A stretch of 35,666 nt of DNA from an uncultured Anaerolineales bacterium (GTDB taxonomy: Bacteria; Chloroflexota; Anaerolineae; Anaerolineales; UBA4823). Within the stretch, counting starts at the first letter, position 1. The number at the start of each line of letters is the position of its first letter. The translations under genes were made by a program, and so were the position numbers. Of the stretch, positions 17,938 to 27,393 are shown in pieces. The notes under the pieces were generated by a model. That model worked only from the letters and a program-made list of their open reading frames with translations, was not told where the DNA came from and did no database searches. The DNA is taken from assembly GCA_903872065.1 (NCBI GenBank), contig CAIQJJ010000597.1, positions 1-35,666 of the forward strand. Reading direction: 5' to 3'.

Positions 17938-19245
17938 TCATAACCTGTTGATAAGTTCGAGCGCCTTTTCAACCAGGACCCGCCCGGCGTCGGGGGTGAA
18001 CAGGCTGAAGGCGGCTTCGTAGCCCTCCGCGCCGGGGGTGACAATATACCCTTGCAGTTCGCCGTTCGCCAGGCTGATGACCAGGGCCGGGCGCGGGGAA
18101 CGGCGCTTGATCTCCAGAGCATATTCGACAAACAACTCGCCAGGCAAACCGATGAAGCAAGTTTCGCCAACGCGCAGCGCCTGCACTTCAACCGGCGTGT
18201 AGCGCTCTTGCAGCGCCGTCACCACCCCGCTCTGCTGCGCCTGCGCCAGGTGAACGCGCTCCTCCGCGCCAAAGATGGTCACTTCGGCGGTGCGCACCTC
18301 GGCGCGCGGCGCGCTGTTCGCTTTGAGCCGCTCATAGTCGGCCTGCGCCTGCTGCAAGAGCCTCTCCGCTTCGGCGACCGGCGGAAACGCCCGCGGCGGC
18401 AGTTCCACCCAGCCCTGGACGGCGCTCAAAGACAGGTCGTCCCTGAAAGCGGCAGGGGACAGATCGCCAAGCGCCTGGTCAATGGCTTCGCCCAGGCGGC
18501 AGCCCAGGCGCTCGGCCTCGGCAAAGGTCTGGGCGCGGACATGATAGCGCGGGCTGAGATTGCCACACGGCCCATTGTGATAGATGACCGGCGCGCCGGC
18601 CAGGCGTTCAGCCAGGTATTGGCGGGTGTAGCCGGGGAAATCGGCTGAGACCAGCTTAGAGTCTTCGTGCAGCACGGTGGGGTGCATCGAATAGACCACG
18701 CTGAGCGCCAATGGCTGCTGGCGGGCGGCATCTTGTAGATAGAGAAGGCCAACTTCGGGATCGCGCGGCCCGTCGGGGCGGTGACGGTTGCCGCCCACGC
18801 CCTCGACCATGGCGCGAGTGAAGGCGGCGCGCGCCGGAACAGCGCGCTGCTGGGCTTCCAGGGCGGCCTGGCAGATCTGCTGGCAGAGCCAATCCACATA
18901 GAGCGGGTCGGCCGGCGACACAACCGCATCATGACGAAAAGCAAGCAAATCCACCGTCACCGGGCCAGAATGGGTGTGACTGGCGCTGATCAGGATATTT
19001 CCGGCGGGGACGCCAGTGACCTGCTGAATGTCGACGCGGCAGCGCTGGACGGTCTCATGCGCCAACATGAGAATATCCACCGCCACAAACAGCAGGGCGG
19101 TCGCTCCGTCCGCAAGGTAAAGCGCCGAGGCCAGCAGCGGGTCATGGATGCCGGTTGAGGTGCGCTCAAACTTGGGATAGCCGGTCAGATACATCGGCTG
19201 GCGCGGGCTGATCTCACGCCGGGCTGCGCCGGCGAGGAGACTCAC
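17938..19245 (-). CDS. Neutral/alkaline non-lysosomal ceramidase-like N-terminal domain protein
   Basis: AGAARREISPRQPMYLTGY, LLFVAVDILML, ILISASHTHSGP, YHNGPCGNLSPR. Confidence 0.8.
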   Translation of the reverse strand: MSLLAGAARREISPRQPMYLTGYPKFERTSTGIHDPLLASALYLADGATALLFVAVDILMLAHETVQRCRVDIQQVTGVPAGNILISASHTHSGPVTVDLLAFRHDAVVSPADPLYVDWLCQQICQAALEAQQRAVPARAAFTRAMVEGVGGNRHRPDGPRDPEVGLLYLQDAARQQPLALSVVYSMHPTVLHEDSKLVSADFPGYTRQYLAERLAGAPVIYHNGPCGNLSPRYHVRAQTFAEAERLGCRLGEAIDQALGDLSPAAFRDDLSLSAVQGWVELPPRAFPPVAEAERLLQQAQADYERLKANSAPRAEVRTAEVTIFGAEERVHLAQAQQSGVVTALQERYTPVEVQALRVGETCFIGLPGELFVEYALEIKRRSPRPALVISLANGELQGYIVTPGAEGYEAAFSLFTPDAGRVLVEKALELINRL

Positions 19246-19760
19246 TGCGCCCTCCGCAGCTCGTCCCCCGGCGAAGGCGTGTAGTTGCCGCCAATCGGAA
19301 TGAGGCGATCCTGGAAATAATTGTCGTCAATGATGCTCGGCTTCGACACTTCCAGGAGCAAGGCATTGCCCCTGCCGGTAAAAGCATGGTCATGGCCGGT
19401 TTCGACGCGCAGCACGTCGCCGGCGCGCAAGTCAAAGCTCCGTCCGTCATAAGTAACCGCGAAACAGCCTTTGACGATATAAAAGGTTTCCAGCTTCACG
19501 TTGTGGTGGTGCATGGGGCAGGTCTGGCCGTCAAACAAGAAGAGAAATTTGCCGCAGTAGCCGGCCTCAGCCTCGTTGGCGATCCAGTATTCGATCAAAC
19601 CGGTGCGATAGAAATCGCCCAGGCCGAAATCCAACACCAGCGGGTCTACAGGCGGCATGGCCAATTCCCAGGCCTGCAACTGCTGTTGAAAAGCGGCCAG
19701 GATGGGGACGCTTTCCGCCTGGCTCAAGCAAAAAGATAATCCTTTTTGTAGCTCGTCCAT
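19242..19760 (-). CDS. Cupin-fold sugar isomerase-like protein (D-lyxose isomerase-like)
   Basis: QTCPMHHHNVKLETFYIVKG ... LRAGDVLRVETGHDHAFTG; ATG at 19760 with SD AAAGGAG (ORF opens at 19877). Confidence 0.7.
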   Translation of the reverse strand: MDELQKGLSFCLSQAESVPILAAFQQQLQAWELAMPPVDPLVLDFGLGDFYRTGLIEYWIANEAEAGYCGKFLFLFDGQTCPMHHHNVKLETFYIVKGCFAVTYDGRSFDLRAGDVLRVETGHDHAFTGRGNALLLEVSKPSIIDDNYFQDRLIPIGGNYTPSPGDELRRAQ

Positions 19761-19773
19761 CAATACACTCCTT

Positions 19774-20925
19774 TCATTGTCCAAACAGAGCGGCGGCCTT
19801 GACCATATTGGCGGCCACCTCCACACCAAACGGACAGCGCTCCTCGCAATCGCCGCACTCAATACAATCTGAGGCATGGGCGCTCAAACTCAGGTAATGT
19901 TCACGCAGTGTGGCCGGCATCTCGCTCTGATTGCGGGCGAGGTCATAATATTTATGCACGGCGGCAATGTCAATTTGCTGCGGGCAGGGCAGGCAGTGAT
20001 TGCAATACATGCAGGCGCCGCTTTGGGTGTAGCGTTTCGAGTTCACCAATACGGCGGTGTAGTCTTTTTCTTCCTCAGTGAGCGAAGAATACCGCAGCGC
20101 CTGGCGCACCTCGTCGCCTGAAACGCAGCCGATCAAGGCGCTGACGACGCCGGGGCGCGTCAGGGCGTAGTGTTCGCATTGACCCACCGTCAACGGCGCG
20201 CCAAACGGCGAAGCGTGGGCAAAGAGCAACTGCCCGGCGGAGAGGGTCTTCATCACGGTGATGCCCACCCCGCGCCGCGCGCACTCTTCGTAAAGCTGCT
20301 GGCGCAGAGGATTGGCGTCCGCCAGGGCGGGCTGCTCGTAGGTCTTGCGGTCGAACAAGGCGTCAATGACTGTCTTTTCGGGCAGCAAGTCAAACGAGGG
20401 GTTGATCGAGAACATCAAGACATCAATATGACCGCTCTGGACAGCAGTCAGGGCCGTCAGCGGCTCGTGCGAACTGAGGCCGATGGCGCGAAAGACGCCC
20501 TTTTGCTTGAGCTGCAAGGCATATTCCAGGACGCCTCCGCTCTCGACGGCGCGCCAATCTTCCAGGTTATCCACAAAGTGGATCATGCCGATGTCAATAT
20601 AATCGGTGTGGAAGCGGGTCATAAAGTCCTGGATGTAGCGATCGCAGGACTGCACCTCGCGCGTGCGCTTGTACTGCCCGTTCTCCAATGTGGCGCCGAT
20701 ATGGCCCTGCAGATAGATTTGCTGGCGCACGCTGCGAATGGCGTTGCCGATGCGCGAGCGCACTTCCGGCTGCGGCATAAACACATCCAGGATGTTGACG
20801 CCGCCCTGCAAAGCGGCTCCAACCACTTCCTCTACCAAAGCCTGGCTTTTTTGTTCGAGGTGTTCACACCCCAGGCCAATTTCGCTGACTTCAAAACCAA
20901 CACGTTGAATACGACGATAGTGCAT
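19774..20925 (-). CDS. Aldo/keto reductase with C-terminal 4Fe-4S ferredoxin-type domain
   Basis: MHYRRIQRVGFEVSEIGLGCE, HTDYIDIGMIHFVD; CMYCNHCLPCP and CIECGDCEERCPFGV clusters. Confidence 0.9.
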   Translation of the reverse strand: MHYRRIQRVGFEVSEIGLGCEHLEQKSQALVEEVVGAALQGGVNILDVFMPQPEVRSRIGNAIRSVRQQIYLQGHIGATLENGQYKRTREVQSCDRYIQDFMTRFHTDYIDIGMIHFVDNLEDWRAVESGGVLEYALQLKQKGVFRAIGLSSHEPLTALTAVQSGHIDVLMFSINPSFDLLPEKTVIDALFDRKTYEQPALADANPLRQQLYEECARRGVGITVMKTLSAGQLLFAHASPFGAPLTVGQCEHYALTRPGVVSALIGCVSGDEVRQALRYSSLTEEEKDYTAVLVNSKRYTQSGACMYCNHCLPCPQQIDIAAVHKYYDLARNQSEMPATLREHYLSLSAHASDCIECGDCEERCPFGVEVAANMVKAAALFGQ

Positions 20926-21039
20926 AGTTGTTTGCTCACTCGCTCTCAAAAGATTTGGCGCGGATCAATCCGCCTGGCAGTCCGCAGGGGGGGATCCCGG
21001 CGGCTGCACAAGCTATCTTACCGCAACTCGGGCAAAAGC

Positions 21040-21195
21040 GGGAGACGCCCATTGGGAGACGCCCATCGGGAGACGCCCATTGGGGAGACGCCCATTGGGA
21101 GACGCCCATCGGGGGCCATCGGGAGACGCCCATCGGGGGCCATCGGGAGACGCCCATCGGGAGACGCCCATTGGGAGACGCCCATTGGGCGTCTC
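21040..21195. repeat. Tandem 15-bp repeat GGGAGACGCCCATYG (~10 units, some degenerate) ending in a perfect palindrome
   Basis: Direct reading of the repeated GGGAGACGCCCATTG/ATCG units; GAGACGCCCA-T-TGGGCGTCTC at 21175-21195. Confidence 0.95.
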
Positions 21196-22541
21196 TACAG
21201 ATGCGCATGCCAGAGGTGATAGAGGGCCTGGTAAAACCCGGACTGCTGGGCGCGGGGCTGCCAGGTCGCTGGCGGGGCGGAATGAGGCGGTTCGACCGCC
21301 GGCAGCGCCAGGCGCGCCGCGCCCAGCAGGGCATCGCCGGCGGCGCGCTGCACGGCGACGCCCAGGATGTCAGCCAGCAGTTGCAGCCAGAAATCGCTGC
21401 GGCTGCCGCCGCCGGTGACGATCAATCTCTCAAGCCGCTGATCTGCGCCCAATTCGTCGAAGAGCAGCCCACGCAGCGAGAAACTGATCCCTTCCAGAAC
21501 AGCCAGCGCCCGCTCGCCGGCTGTCCCCTCCCCCACCCAGGCGGTGGGAGAACCGGTGAGATCGGGGTAAAAGAGCGGAGGCGCGGCAGAGCCCGGCGCG
21601 GCCTGGGCGGCGGCGGTCATGAACTGTTCCAAAGGGCCCAGCGGGAACAAGAGCGTGCGCGCCCAGTCCAGGGCGGCGCAGCCGAAATCACGCACGGCCA
21701 GTTCGTAATACCCGCCGCCGGGGTAGGGACCCCAACAGCCGCGCGGATGGTATGGTCCAGGGGACTGGCCAGCGCGGCGGTAGGCCACCAGTGCAGTGCC
21801 GAGGGTCGCGACCCAGGCGTTGAGTTGGCAGTCATTGCCATACGCGCCGCAAGTCTGGTCATTGCCGGCCAGGGTCAGGCGGGGCGCGCCGGCCGGCAGA
21901 GCAGACCCCACCGGAACAACGGATGGAAGCTGCGCCTCTGACACCCCGCACAATGCCAGCGCCGCCGGCCAATAAGCCTGGGCCGGCAGGCTGTACAAAC
22001 CGCTCATCGCGGCCAGGTTGTCATCCAGTGCGGCGGGAGCGCCCAGACGCAGCGCCAACCAGGTCGGCAGCGAGGCAATGCAAGCGGCGCGCGCCAGCAG
22101 GTCAGGAGCGTTCTTGTGCAGCCAGAAGAGCTTTGCCACCTGCAACTGGGGCATCGGCTCAGCAAAGCTGCAATGCCGCGCAAACTCATCTCCCAGCGCG
22201 GCCCGCAGATGCGCCGCCAAGCCATCGGCGCGGCGGTCGAGCCAACTGATCAGCGGGGTGAGCGGTTGATTCTGCTCATCCAACAACAAGAAAGTCTGCG
22301 CCTGGCTCGTAATGGCGAGGCGGGCGACCTGGGAAAACGTCACACCGGCCTGTTGGCAGGTCTGCTGCAGCAAAGCCGAGGCGATCTGCCAGGTTTCTTC
22401 GGCGTCCAGTTCTACACATTGAGCGCCATAGTTTAAGGAAGGCAAGGGCCGGGCGGCTTGCGATAGACGCTGTAAGCCATCGTCAAAAAGGGCGGCCTTG
22501 AAATTGGTCGAGCCGCAATCCAGGGCAAGCACATACTGCAT
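21195..22541 (-). CDS. FGGY-family carbohydrate kinase
   Basis: MQYVLALDCGSTNFKAALFD, LAGNDQTCGAYG, LERLIVTGGGSRSDFWLQLLADILG; ATG at 22541 rather than ORF opening 22799. Confidence 0.9.
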   Translation of the reverse strand: MQYVLALDCGSTNFKAALFDDGLQRLSQAARPLPSLNYGAQCVELDAEETWQIASALLQQTCQQAGVTFSQVARLAITSQAQTFLLLDEQNQPLTPLISWLDRRADGLAAHLRAALGDEFARHCSFAEPMPQLQVAKLFWLHKNAPDLLARAACIASLPTWLALRLGAPAALDDNLAAMSGLYSLPAQAYWPAALALCGVSEAQLPSVVPVGSALPAGAPRLTLAGNDQTCGAYGNDCQLNAWVATLGTALVAYRRAGQSPGPYHPRGCWGPYPGGGYYELAVRDFGCAALDWARTLLFPLGPLEQFMTAAAQAAPGSAAPPLFYPDLTGSPTAWVGEGTAGERALAVLEGISFSLRGLLFDELGADQRLERLIVTGGGSRSDFWLQLLADILGVAVQRAAGDALLGAARLALPAVEPPHSAPPATWQPRAQQSGFYQALYHLWHAHL

Positions 22542-22555
22542 AACACTTCTCGCTT

Positions 22556-23689
22556 TCAGGGCGCGGCAAACAGGGTGGCTTCCAAATGGGTTTCGGGGCG
22601 CTCTGGCGAGCACCAGAAGTAAACCGTCGCCAGGCGGCCATCCAAGCGCTGAAAGAGGCGCGGGTAGCCCAAATCCATCGCGCCGTTGGCAGAGTGAAAA
22701 TCCTGGCGTAAGATCATCTTTGCGCCCCAGGTTCGTCCGCCATCCTGGCTGAACCTGGCAATGATCAGCCCGCGCCGCCGCTCGCCATAGACGCAGCACA
22801 GCCGGCCATCCACAAGCCGGATCATGGCCGGCGGGTTGCCATTGCTATTTCTGCCGCCGGTGAAGCCCACTTCAGAGAGGAAGGCCCAGGTCTGGCCGTT
22901 ATCCTGGCTCTGATAACAGTCAATCCAGCAGCGGTCGGCGGGGTCGTTGCGGCGGCGAAGGGCCACGACGATATCCGCCGCCGAGAGGCGGACAGGCGCC
23001 GGCATGACCGCCCGCGATTCATCGGAGGGCGGGACAACCCAAGCGACAAACTGAAATGAACGGCCGCCATCCACTGTGCGGGCGAGGAAAACCTTGTCGG
23101 TGGGGCTGACAACGTGCGCGGCGATCCCTAACTGGCGCACCGAAAGGAACAGGAAGCAGTCCTGCGCGGCGTTGACCAGGTAGGCGGTGCGGCTGGTGAA
23201 CTGCCGGCCGGCCAGTTCGGGGTGATCGAGCAGCCCGGTGAAGAGGAAGGGGCCGCGCCAGTTTTGCCCCTTATCCAGGCTGTGAAACCACTGCTGGCCG
23301 GCATTGCCGTGATAGCCATACCCGGCCACGCGCAGCACGAAACCCGCGGCGCGAAAGTCGAGCGCTTTGGGCAAGGGAACGGCGGCGTCAATCTCGCGGT
23401 CGGAATCGCGGGCGTGATCGATCTGGCAATTGCCGGGATAATTTTCGGGCGCGTAACTCTGCCAGGATTCGCCGCCATCCAGGCTGCGCGCCAGCATTGA
23501 GCGGTACGGCTGCGCATCGTCTACCTGGTGAAAACTGCTGTCGGTCTTGGCGGCGCCCTGGGTGAAGCCGACCAGCAGTTCATTCCCCCACTGCCAGGTT
23601 GGCCCATTGCCGCCGTTGTTGGCTGGCACGGCGTTCCACTGCGCTGGATCATCAATTACAACTACATGCCTGAGGGCAGATTGGGTCAT
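22556..23689 (-). CDS. Sialidase-like (BNR/Asp-box) beta-propeller protein
   Basis: Asp-boxes SLDGGESWQS, SLDKGQNWRG, TVDGGRSFQF, SQDNGQTWAF, SQDGGRTWGA. Confidence 0.85.
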   Translation of the reverse strand: MTQSALRHVVVIDDPAQWNAVPANNGGNGPTWQWGNELLVGFTQGAAKTDSSFHQVDDAQPYRSMLARSLDGGESWQSYAPENYPGNCQIDHARDSDREIDAAVPLPKALDFRAAGFVLRVAGYGYHGNAGQQWFHSLDKGQNWRGPFLFTGLLDHPELAGRQFTSRTAYLVNAAQDCFLFLSVRQLGIAAHVVSPTDKVFLARTVDGGRSFQFVAWVVPPSDESRAVMPAPVRLSAADIVVALRRRNDPADRCWIDCYQSQDNGQTWAFLSEVGFTGGRNSNGNPPAMIRLVDGRLCCVYGERRRGLIIARFSQDGGRTWGAKMILRQDFHSANGAMDLGYPRLFQRLDGRLATVYFWCSPERPETHLEATLFAAP

Positions 23690-23941
23690 TGGATTCTTCC
23701 TCCGATTTCATCAAAATCATTTGATCATCCTTCCCATTTTAAACCACAAATGATGCAACTTACAAAAATGTAAGCCTCAATTTTTGAATTGCTGATATAG
23801 TAATTGAGGTTTTATTCGCTAATGACGATCTTGAGCCTGGGAGAAAGCCAACTGCGAGGCAAAGTGGTTTTTGACACTCAGCAGGGCGTGGCCTGTCAGA
23901 TTACGTTTCAAGACATCTTCTATACATCCAAAGTTTAACCA

Positions 23942-25771
23942 ATGAAAAAACGTCAAAGACGCAAGCCAATCACAGCAATGCAATTCGAGAACGATCGCAG
24001 ACTCTTCGCTTTGATTGAAGCTATTGGGGATCGCGCCTGGCTGGTGGATACACAGTATCGCTTGATCGCCGGCAACGCCGCTTTTCATCAAGAAGTTATC
24101 AACGCCTTTGGACGCCCCTTTGCGATAGGCGAAAATGTATTAAGCGCAGCCATGCCAGAAGCCGCCCGCCAGCAGTGGCAAAACTATTATACACGGGCGT
24201 TGAATGGCGAGGCTTATCGGATTGAAACCCAAACCCAATTCACCACTGGGATTCGCTTTCTCGAACTTCGCTTCAACCCGATCCGGGCGGCAGATGGAAG
24301 CTGCACAGGCGTGGCGGTCATCGGAAGCGACATCACCAGGCGCAAGCATACCGAAGAAAAACTGCACGCCAGTGAAGTAGAGCTTCAGCACACGCTGGAC
24401 ACCATTCCCAATATCCTGTGGACCTCGCTGCCGGATGGGCACATTGATTACTGCAGCCAGAACTGGCTCGATTTCACCGGCATGACCCAAGAGCAAATCC
24501 AGGGCAGTGGTTGGATGAAAGCGCTGCACCCTGATGACATCGCCCACACCGGCAAAATATGGGTTGAGGCCTGCCGCGAGCGCAAACCTTATGAAGTGGA
24601 ACAGCGTTTGCGGCGTTTTGATGGCGAATATCACTGGTTTTTAACCCGCGCCAGGCCCACATTTGATGAGACAGGCAATATCCTCAAATGGTACGGTTCA
24701 AACACTGACATTACCGAGCGCAAATTGGCAGAAACGCGCCTTGAGGATACATTCATCCAGTTAGCCAAATCGCTTGAACGTTTAGATCTCGCCGCCCGCG
24801 CGGCGGCGCTTGGGATTTGGGATTGGGACATCCAGAAGAATGAGTTGGTATGGGATGACAGGATGTACAAACTGTATGGCATCCAACGCGAAGACTTTGC
24901 CGGCGCGTATGAGGCCTGGCTGGCTGGCGTTCATCCTGATGATCGCGCCCTGAGCAATGAAATCTCGCAGCAAGCGCGGCTGGGTGAAAAAGAGTATGAC
25001 ACCGAATTTCGGATTATCCTACCCACTGGGGCGATCCGCGCGATCAAAGCCTACGGGCAGGTCATCTATGATGCGCAGGGCAATCCCACCCGCATGATTG
25101 GCGTCAATTACGATATTACTGAACGCAAACGCGTCGAAGAGCAAATTCGCGCCGCGCTGGCAGAAAAAGAAATGCTGCTGCGCGAGCTGAATCACCGCAC
25201 CAAAAACAACCTGAACATTGTCAGTTCCCTCATCAACCTGCAAGCCACAACCAGCGCCAATGAAGAATTTCACGCTTTGGCGCAGACCCTCACCGACCGG
25301 ATTAAGGCCATTGCACTGGTGCATCAGATGCTTTATCGCGTCCCCAATCTATCCCAGGTCAACCTGGAAATTTATCTGCGCGAACTGGTGAGCAGCCTGG
25401 CGGCCAGCTTTGACGCTGCTCCAGGCAAAATCACGGTTGAGATTGAATCCATGCCCGTCCTGGTTGGGATCAATAGCGCCATTCCATGCGGCCAGTTTAT
25501 GAATGAACTCCTCTCCAATGCTTTCAAATACGCCTTTCCGGGCGAGCGAAAAGGAAAAATCCACATCCAACTGCAACAGACGCAAGATGGAGAGATCATC
25601 TTGCGCGTGAGGGACGATGGGGTAGGTCTGCCGCACGACTACAATGAGGAAGACTCGGATTCATTGGGCATGGCGATCCTGCGCATGCTGGCGCAGCAGC
25701 TTAATGGCCAACTCAACATTCAAAACGGGAGCGGCGTGGCGTATGAACTGCGTTTCAAAGAAGCAAACTGA
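23942..25771 (+). CDS. Sensor histidine kinase with multiple PAS domains, HisKA_2-type
   Basis: PAS/PAC repeats (NILWTSLPDGHIDYCSQNWLDFTG; DITERKLAE; DITERKRVEE), ELNHRTKNNLNIVSSLINLQ (HisKA_2), NELLSNAFKYAF, DDGVGLP. Confidence 0.95.
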   Translation: MKKRQRRKPITAMQFENDRRLFALIEAIGDRAWLVDTQYRLIAGNAAFHQEVINAFGRPFAIGENVLSAAMPEAARQQWQNYYTRALNGEAYRIETQTQFTTGIRFLELRFNPIRAADGSCTGVAVIGSDITRRKHTEEKLHASEVELQHTLDTIPNILWTSLPDGHIDYCSQNWLDFTGMTQEQIQGSGWMKALHPDDIAHTGKIWVEACRERKPYEVEQRLRRFDGEYHWFLTRARPTFDETGNILKWYGSNTDITERKLAETRLEDTFIQLAKSLERLDLAARAAALGIWDWDIQKNELVWDDRMYKLYGIQREDFAGAYEAWLAGVHPDDRALSNEISQQARLGEKEYDTEFRIILPTGAIRAIKAYGQVIYDAQGNPTRMIGVNYDITERKRVEEQIRAALAEKEMLLRELNHRTKNNLNIVSSLINLQATTSANEEFHALAQTLTDRIKAIALVHQMLYRVPNLSQVNLEIYLRELVSSLAASFDAAPGKITVEIESMPVLVGINSAIPCGQFMNELLSNAFKYAFPGERKGKIHIQLQQTQDGEIILRVRDDGVGLPHDYNEEDSDSLGMAILRMLAQQLNGQLNIQNGSGVAYELRFKEAN

Positions 25772-25825
25772 CAAATCGTTGAAAGGGGCTTGTATTTTCT
25801 CCATAACCATGCTATAAACTTCTTA

Positions 25826-26734
25826 ATGAAACTACCTTTCCCTCTTTCGAATGTGTTATGGGCGAGACAAAATGCCGCTGAGGAAAAAGAGATCGTCATC
25901 CGCGCGGCAGAGGATGATGATCGCCAGGCGGTAGCAAACTTGATACATTTTGAAAACCGTTCCCACCGCCACCTGGATTGGCGGCGGCCGCTGGATTGGA
26001 TCGGTTATCCCCCTTACCTGGTCGCGGAAAAAAATGGAAGTCTCTTGGGAGCTTTTGCCTGCCCACCGGACCCGCCGGAGGTGGCGTGGCTGCGCTTGTT
26101 CGCGGTTTCGGCGCAATGGGAGGCCAATGCAGCCTGGGAAGCTTTTTGGCCCAGGGTCTGCGAAGCGCTGGAAAGCCTGGGCAATCCAATCGTGGCGGCG
26201 ATTCCCTTGCAGCCCTGGATGCAAGACCTGCTGGATGAACACGGTTTTTACTGCGTGCATAAGGTCATTTCGCTGCTGTGGCAAAGCCAACCGGTTGAAC
26301 CGCGGCCCTGCCCCCCGCAGTTGATCGTCCGCCCAATGAATCTGCAAGACCTGCCCGAGGTGGCCGGGTTGGATGAGGCTGCTTTCGGCCCGATCTGGCG
26401 CAATTCGCAGGGAGCGCTGGAGATCGCCTTCTGGCAGTCGGCGCTGGCAACGGTGGCAGAATGGGATGGACAGATCGCCGGCTATCAAATCAGCACCCCT
26501 GGCCCGATGGGAGGCCACCTGGCGCGCCTGGCGGTGCATCCTGACTGGCAGCGCAACGGCATTGGCTATGCGCTGGTGCAAGATGTGCTGGATCAGTTCC
26601 GCCGCAAGGGGGCGCTGCATGTTACGGTGAATACCCAGGAGGAAAATTATTCTTCGATTGGCTTGTATGAGAAGGCCGGCTTCCGGCGGACGGGCGAGTC
26701 GTACCCGGTTTACCAATACGCGCGGCGCCCCTGA
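25826..26734 (+). CDS. GNAT-family N-acetyltransferase
   Basis: C-terminal GNAT core HLARLAVHPDWQRNGIGYALVQDVLDQ...VTVNTQEENYSSIGLYEKAGFRRTGE; N-terminal half also GNAT-like. ORF opens at 25790. Confidence 0.9.
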   Translation: MKLPFPLSNVLWARQNAAEEKEIVIRAAEDDDRQAVANLIHFENRSHRHLDWRRPLDWIGYPPYLVAEKNGSLLGAFACPPDPPEVAWLRLFAVSAQWEANAAWEAFWPRVCEALESLGNPIVAAIPLQPWMQDLLDEHGFYCVHKVISLLWQSQPVEPRPCPPQLIVRPMNLQDLPEVAGLDEAAFGPIWRNSQGALEIAFWQSALATVAEWDGQIAGYQISTPGPMGGHLARLAVHPDWQRNGIGYALVQDVLDQFRRKGALHVTVNTQEENYSSIGLYEKAGFRRTGESYPVYQYARRP

Positions 26735-26748
26735 CGAGCCAAAGGAAC

Positions 26749-27393
26749 TCAGGTTTTATCGAGGCCGTGTTGAATGGCGATGATGGCGGCCTGGGTGCGA
26801 TCGGCGACATCCAGCCTGGCGAAAATGGCGCTGACGTGGTTGCGCACCGTGCCTTCTGAAAGATGAAGGCGGGCGGCAATTTCGGTATTGCTCAAGCCGC
26901 GCGCCAGCAGACGCAGCACATCCACCTCCCGTTCGCTCAATTTGTCGGTAATTAACAAAGACGGTTTGACCCGTTCGCTGGCTACCTGGTTTAAGAGCTT
27001 GCCGGCGACGGCGGGGTCAAGATAAGTTTTCCCATCCATCGTGCCGCGAATGGCTTCGATGACCTTTTCGCGGGGGGTGTCTTTGAGCAAGTACCCCAGG
27101 GCGCCGGCGCGGATGGCGTCGAAGAGCCATTCGTCATCATCATAGGTGGTCAAAACCAGCACCTTGATCTCTGGGTAACGGGAGCGGATGCGGCGTGTGG
27201 CCTCGACGCCATTGACCCCCGGCATTTTCAAGTCCATCAGCACCAGATCGGGGGATTTGGCGGCGGCCAGTGTCACCGCCTCGGCGCCATCCTGCGCCAG
27301 GCCAACGATCTGGATATCCTTCTCCAGTTTGAGCAGCATCTCCAGGCCATCGCGAATGATGGCCTGGTCATCACAAATGACGATTTTGATCAT
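26749..27393 (-). CDS. NarL/FixJ-family response regulator
   Basis: MIKIVICDDQAIIRDGLEMLL...LVLMDLKMPGVNG...LSEREVDVLRLLARGLSNTEIAARLHLSEGTVRNHV. Confidence 0.95.
   Translation of the reverse strand: MIKIVICDDQAIIRDGLEMLLKLEKDIQIVGLAQDGAEAVTLAAAKSPDLVLMDLKMPGVNGVEATRRIRSRYPEIKVLVLTTYDDDEWLFDAIRAGALGYLLKDTPREKVIEAIRGTMDGKTYLDPAVAGKLLNQVASERVKPSLLITDKLSEREVDVLRLLARGLSNTEIAARLHLSEGTVRNHVSAIFARLDVADRTQAAIIAIQHGLDKT

Noticed and set aside
21040-21195. CRISPR or VNTR-coded protein repeat
   Set aside because: The 15-bp units are contiguous without spacers and lie downstream of a stop codon between minus-strand genes.
20170-21941. Long plus-strand ORFs (349 and 337 aa) opposite the reductase, the repeat array and the kinase
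   Set aside because: Antisense to well-supported genes. They read repetitive translation (ETPIGRRPSGDAHW) from the 15-bp array, whose length is a multiple of 3, and show no recognisable domain.
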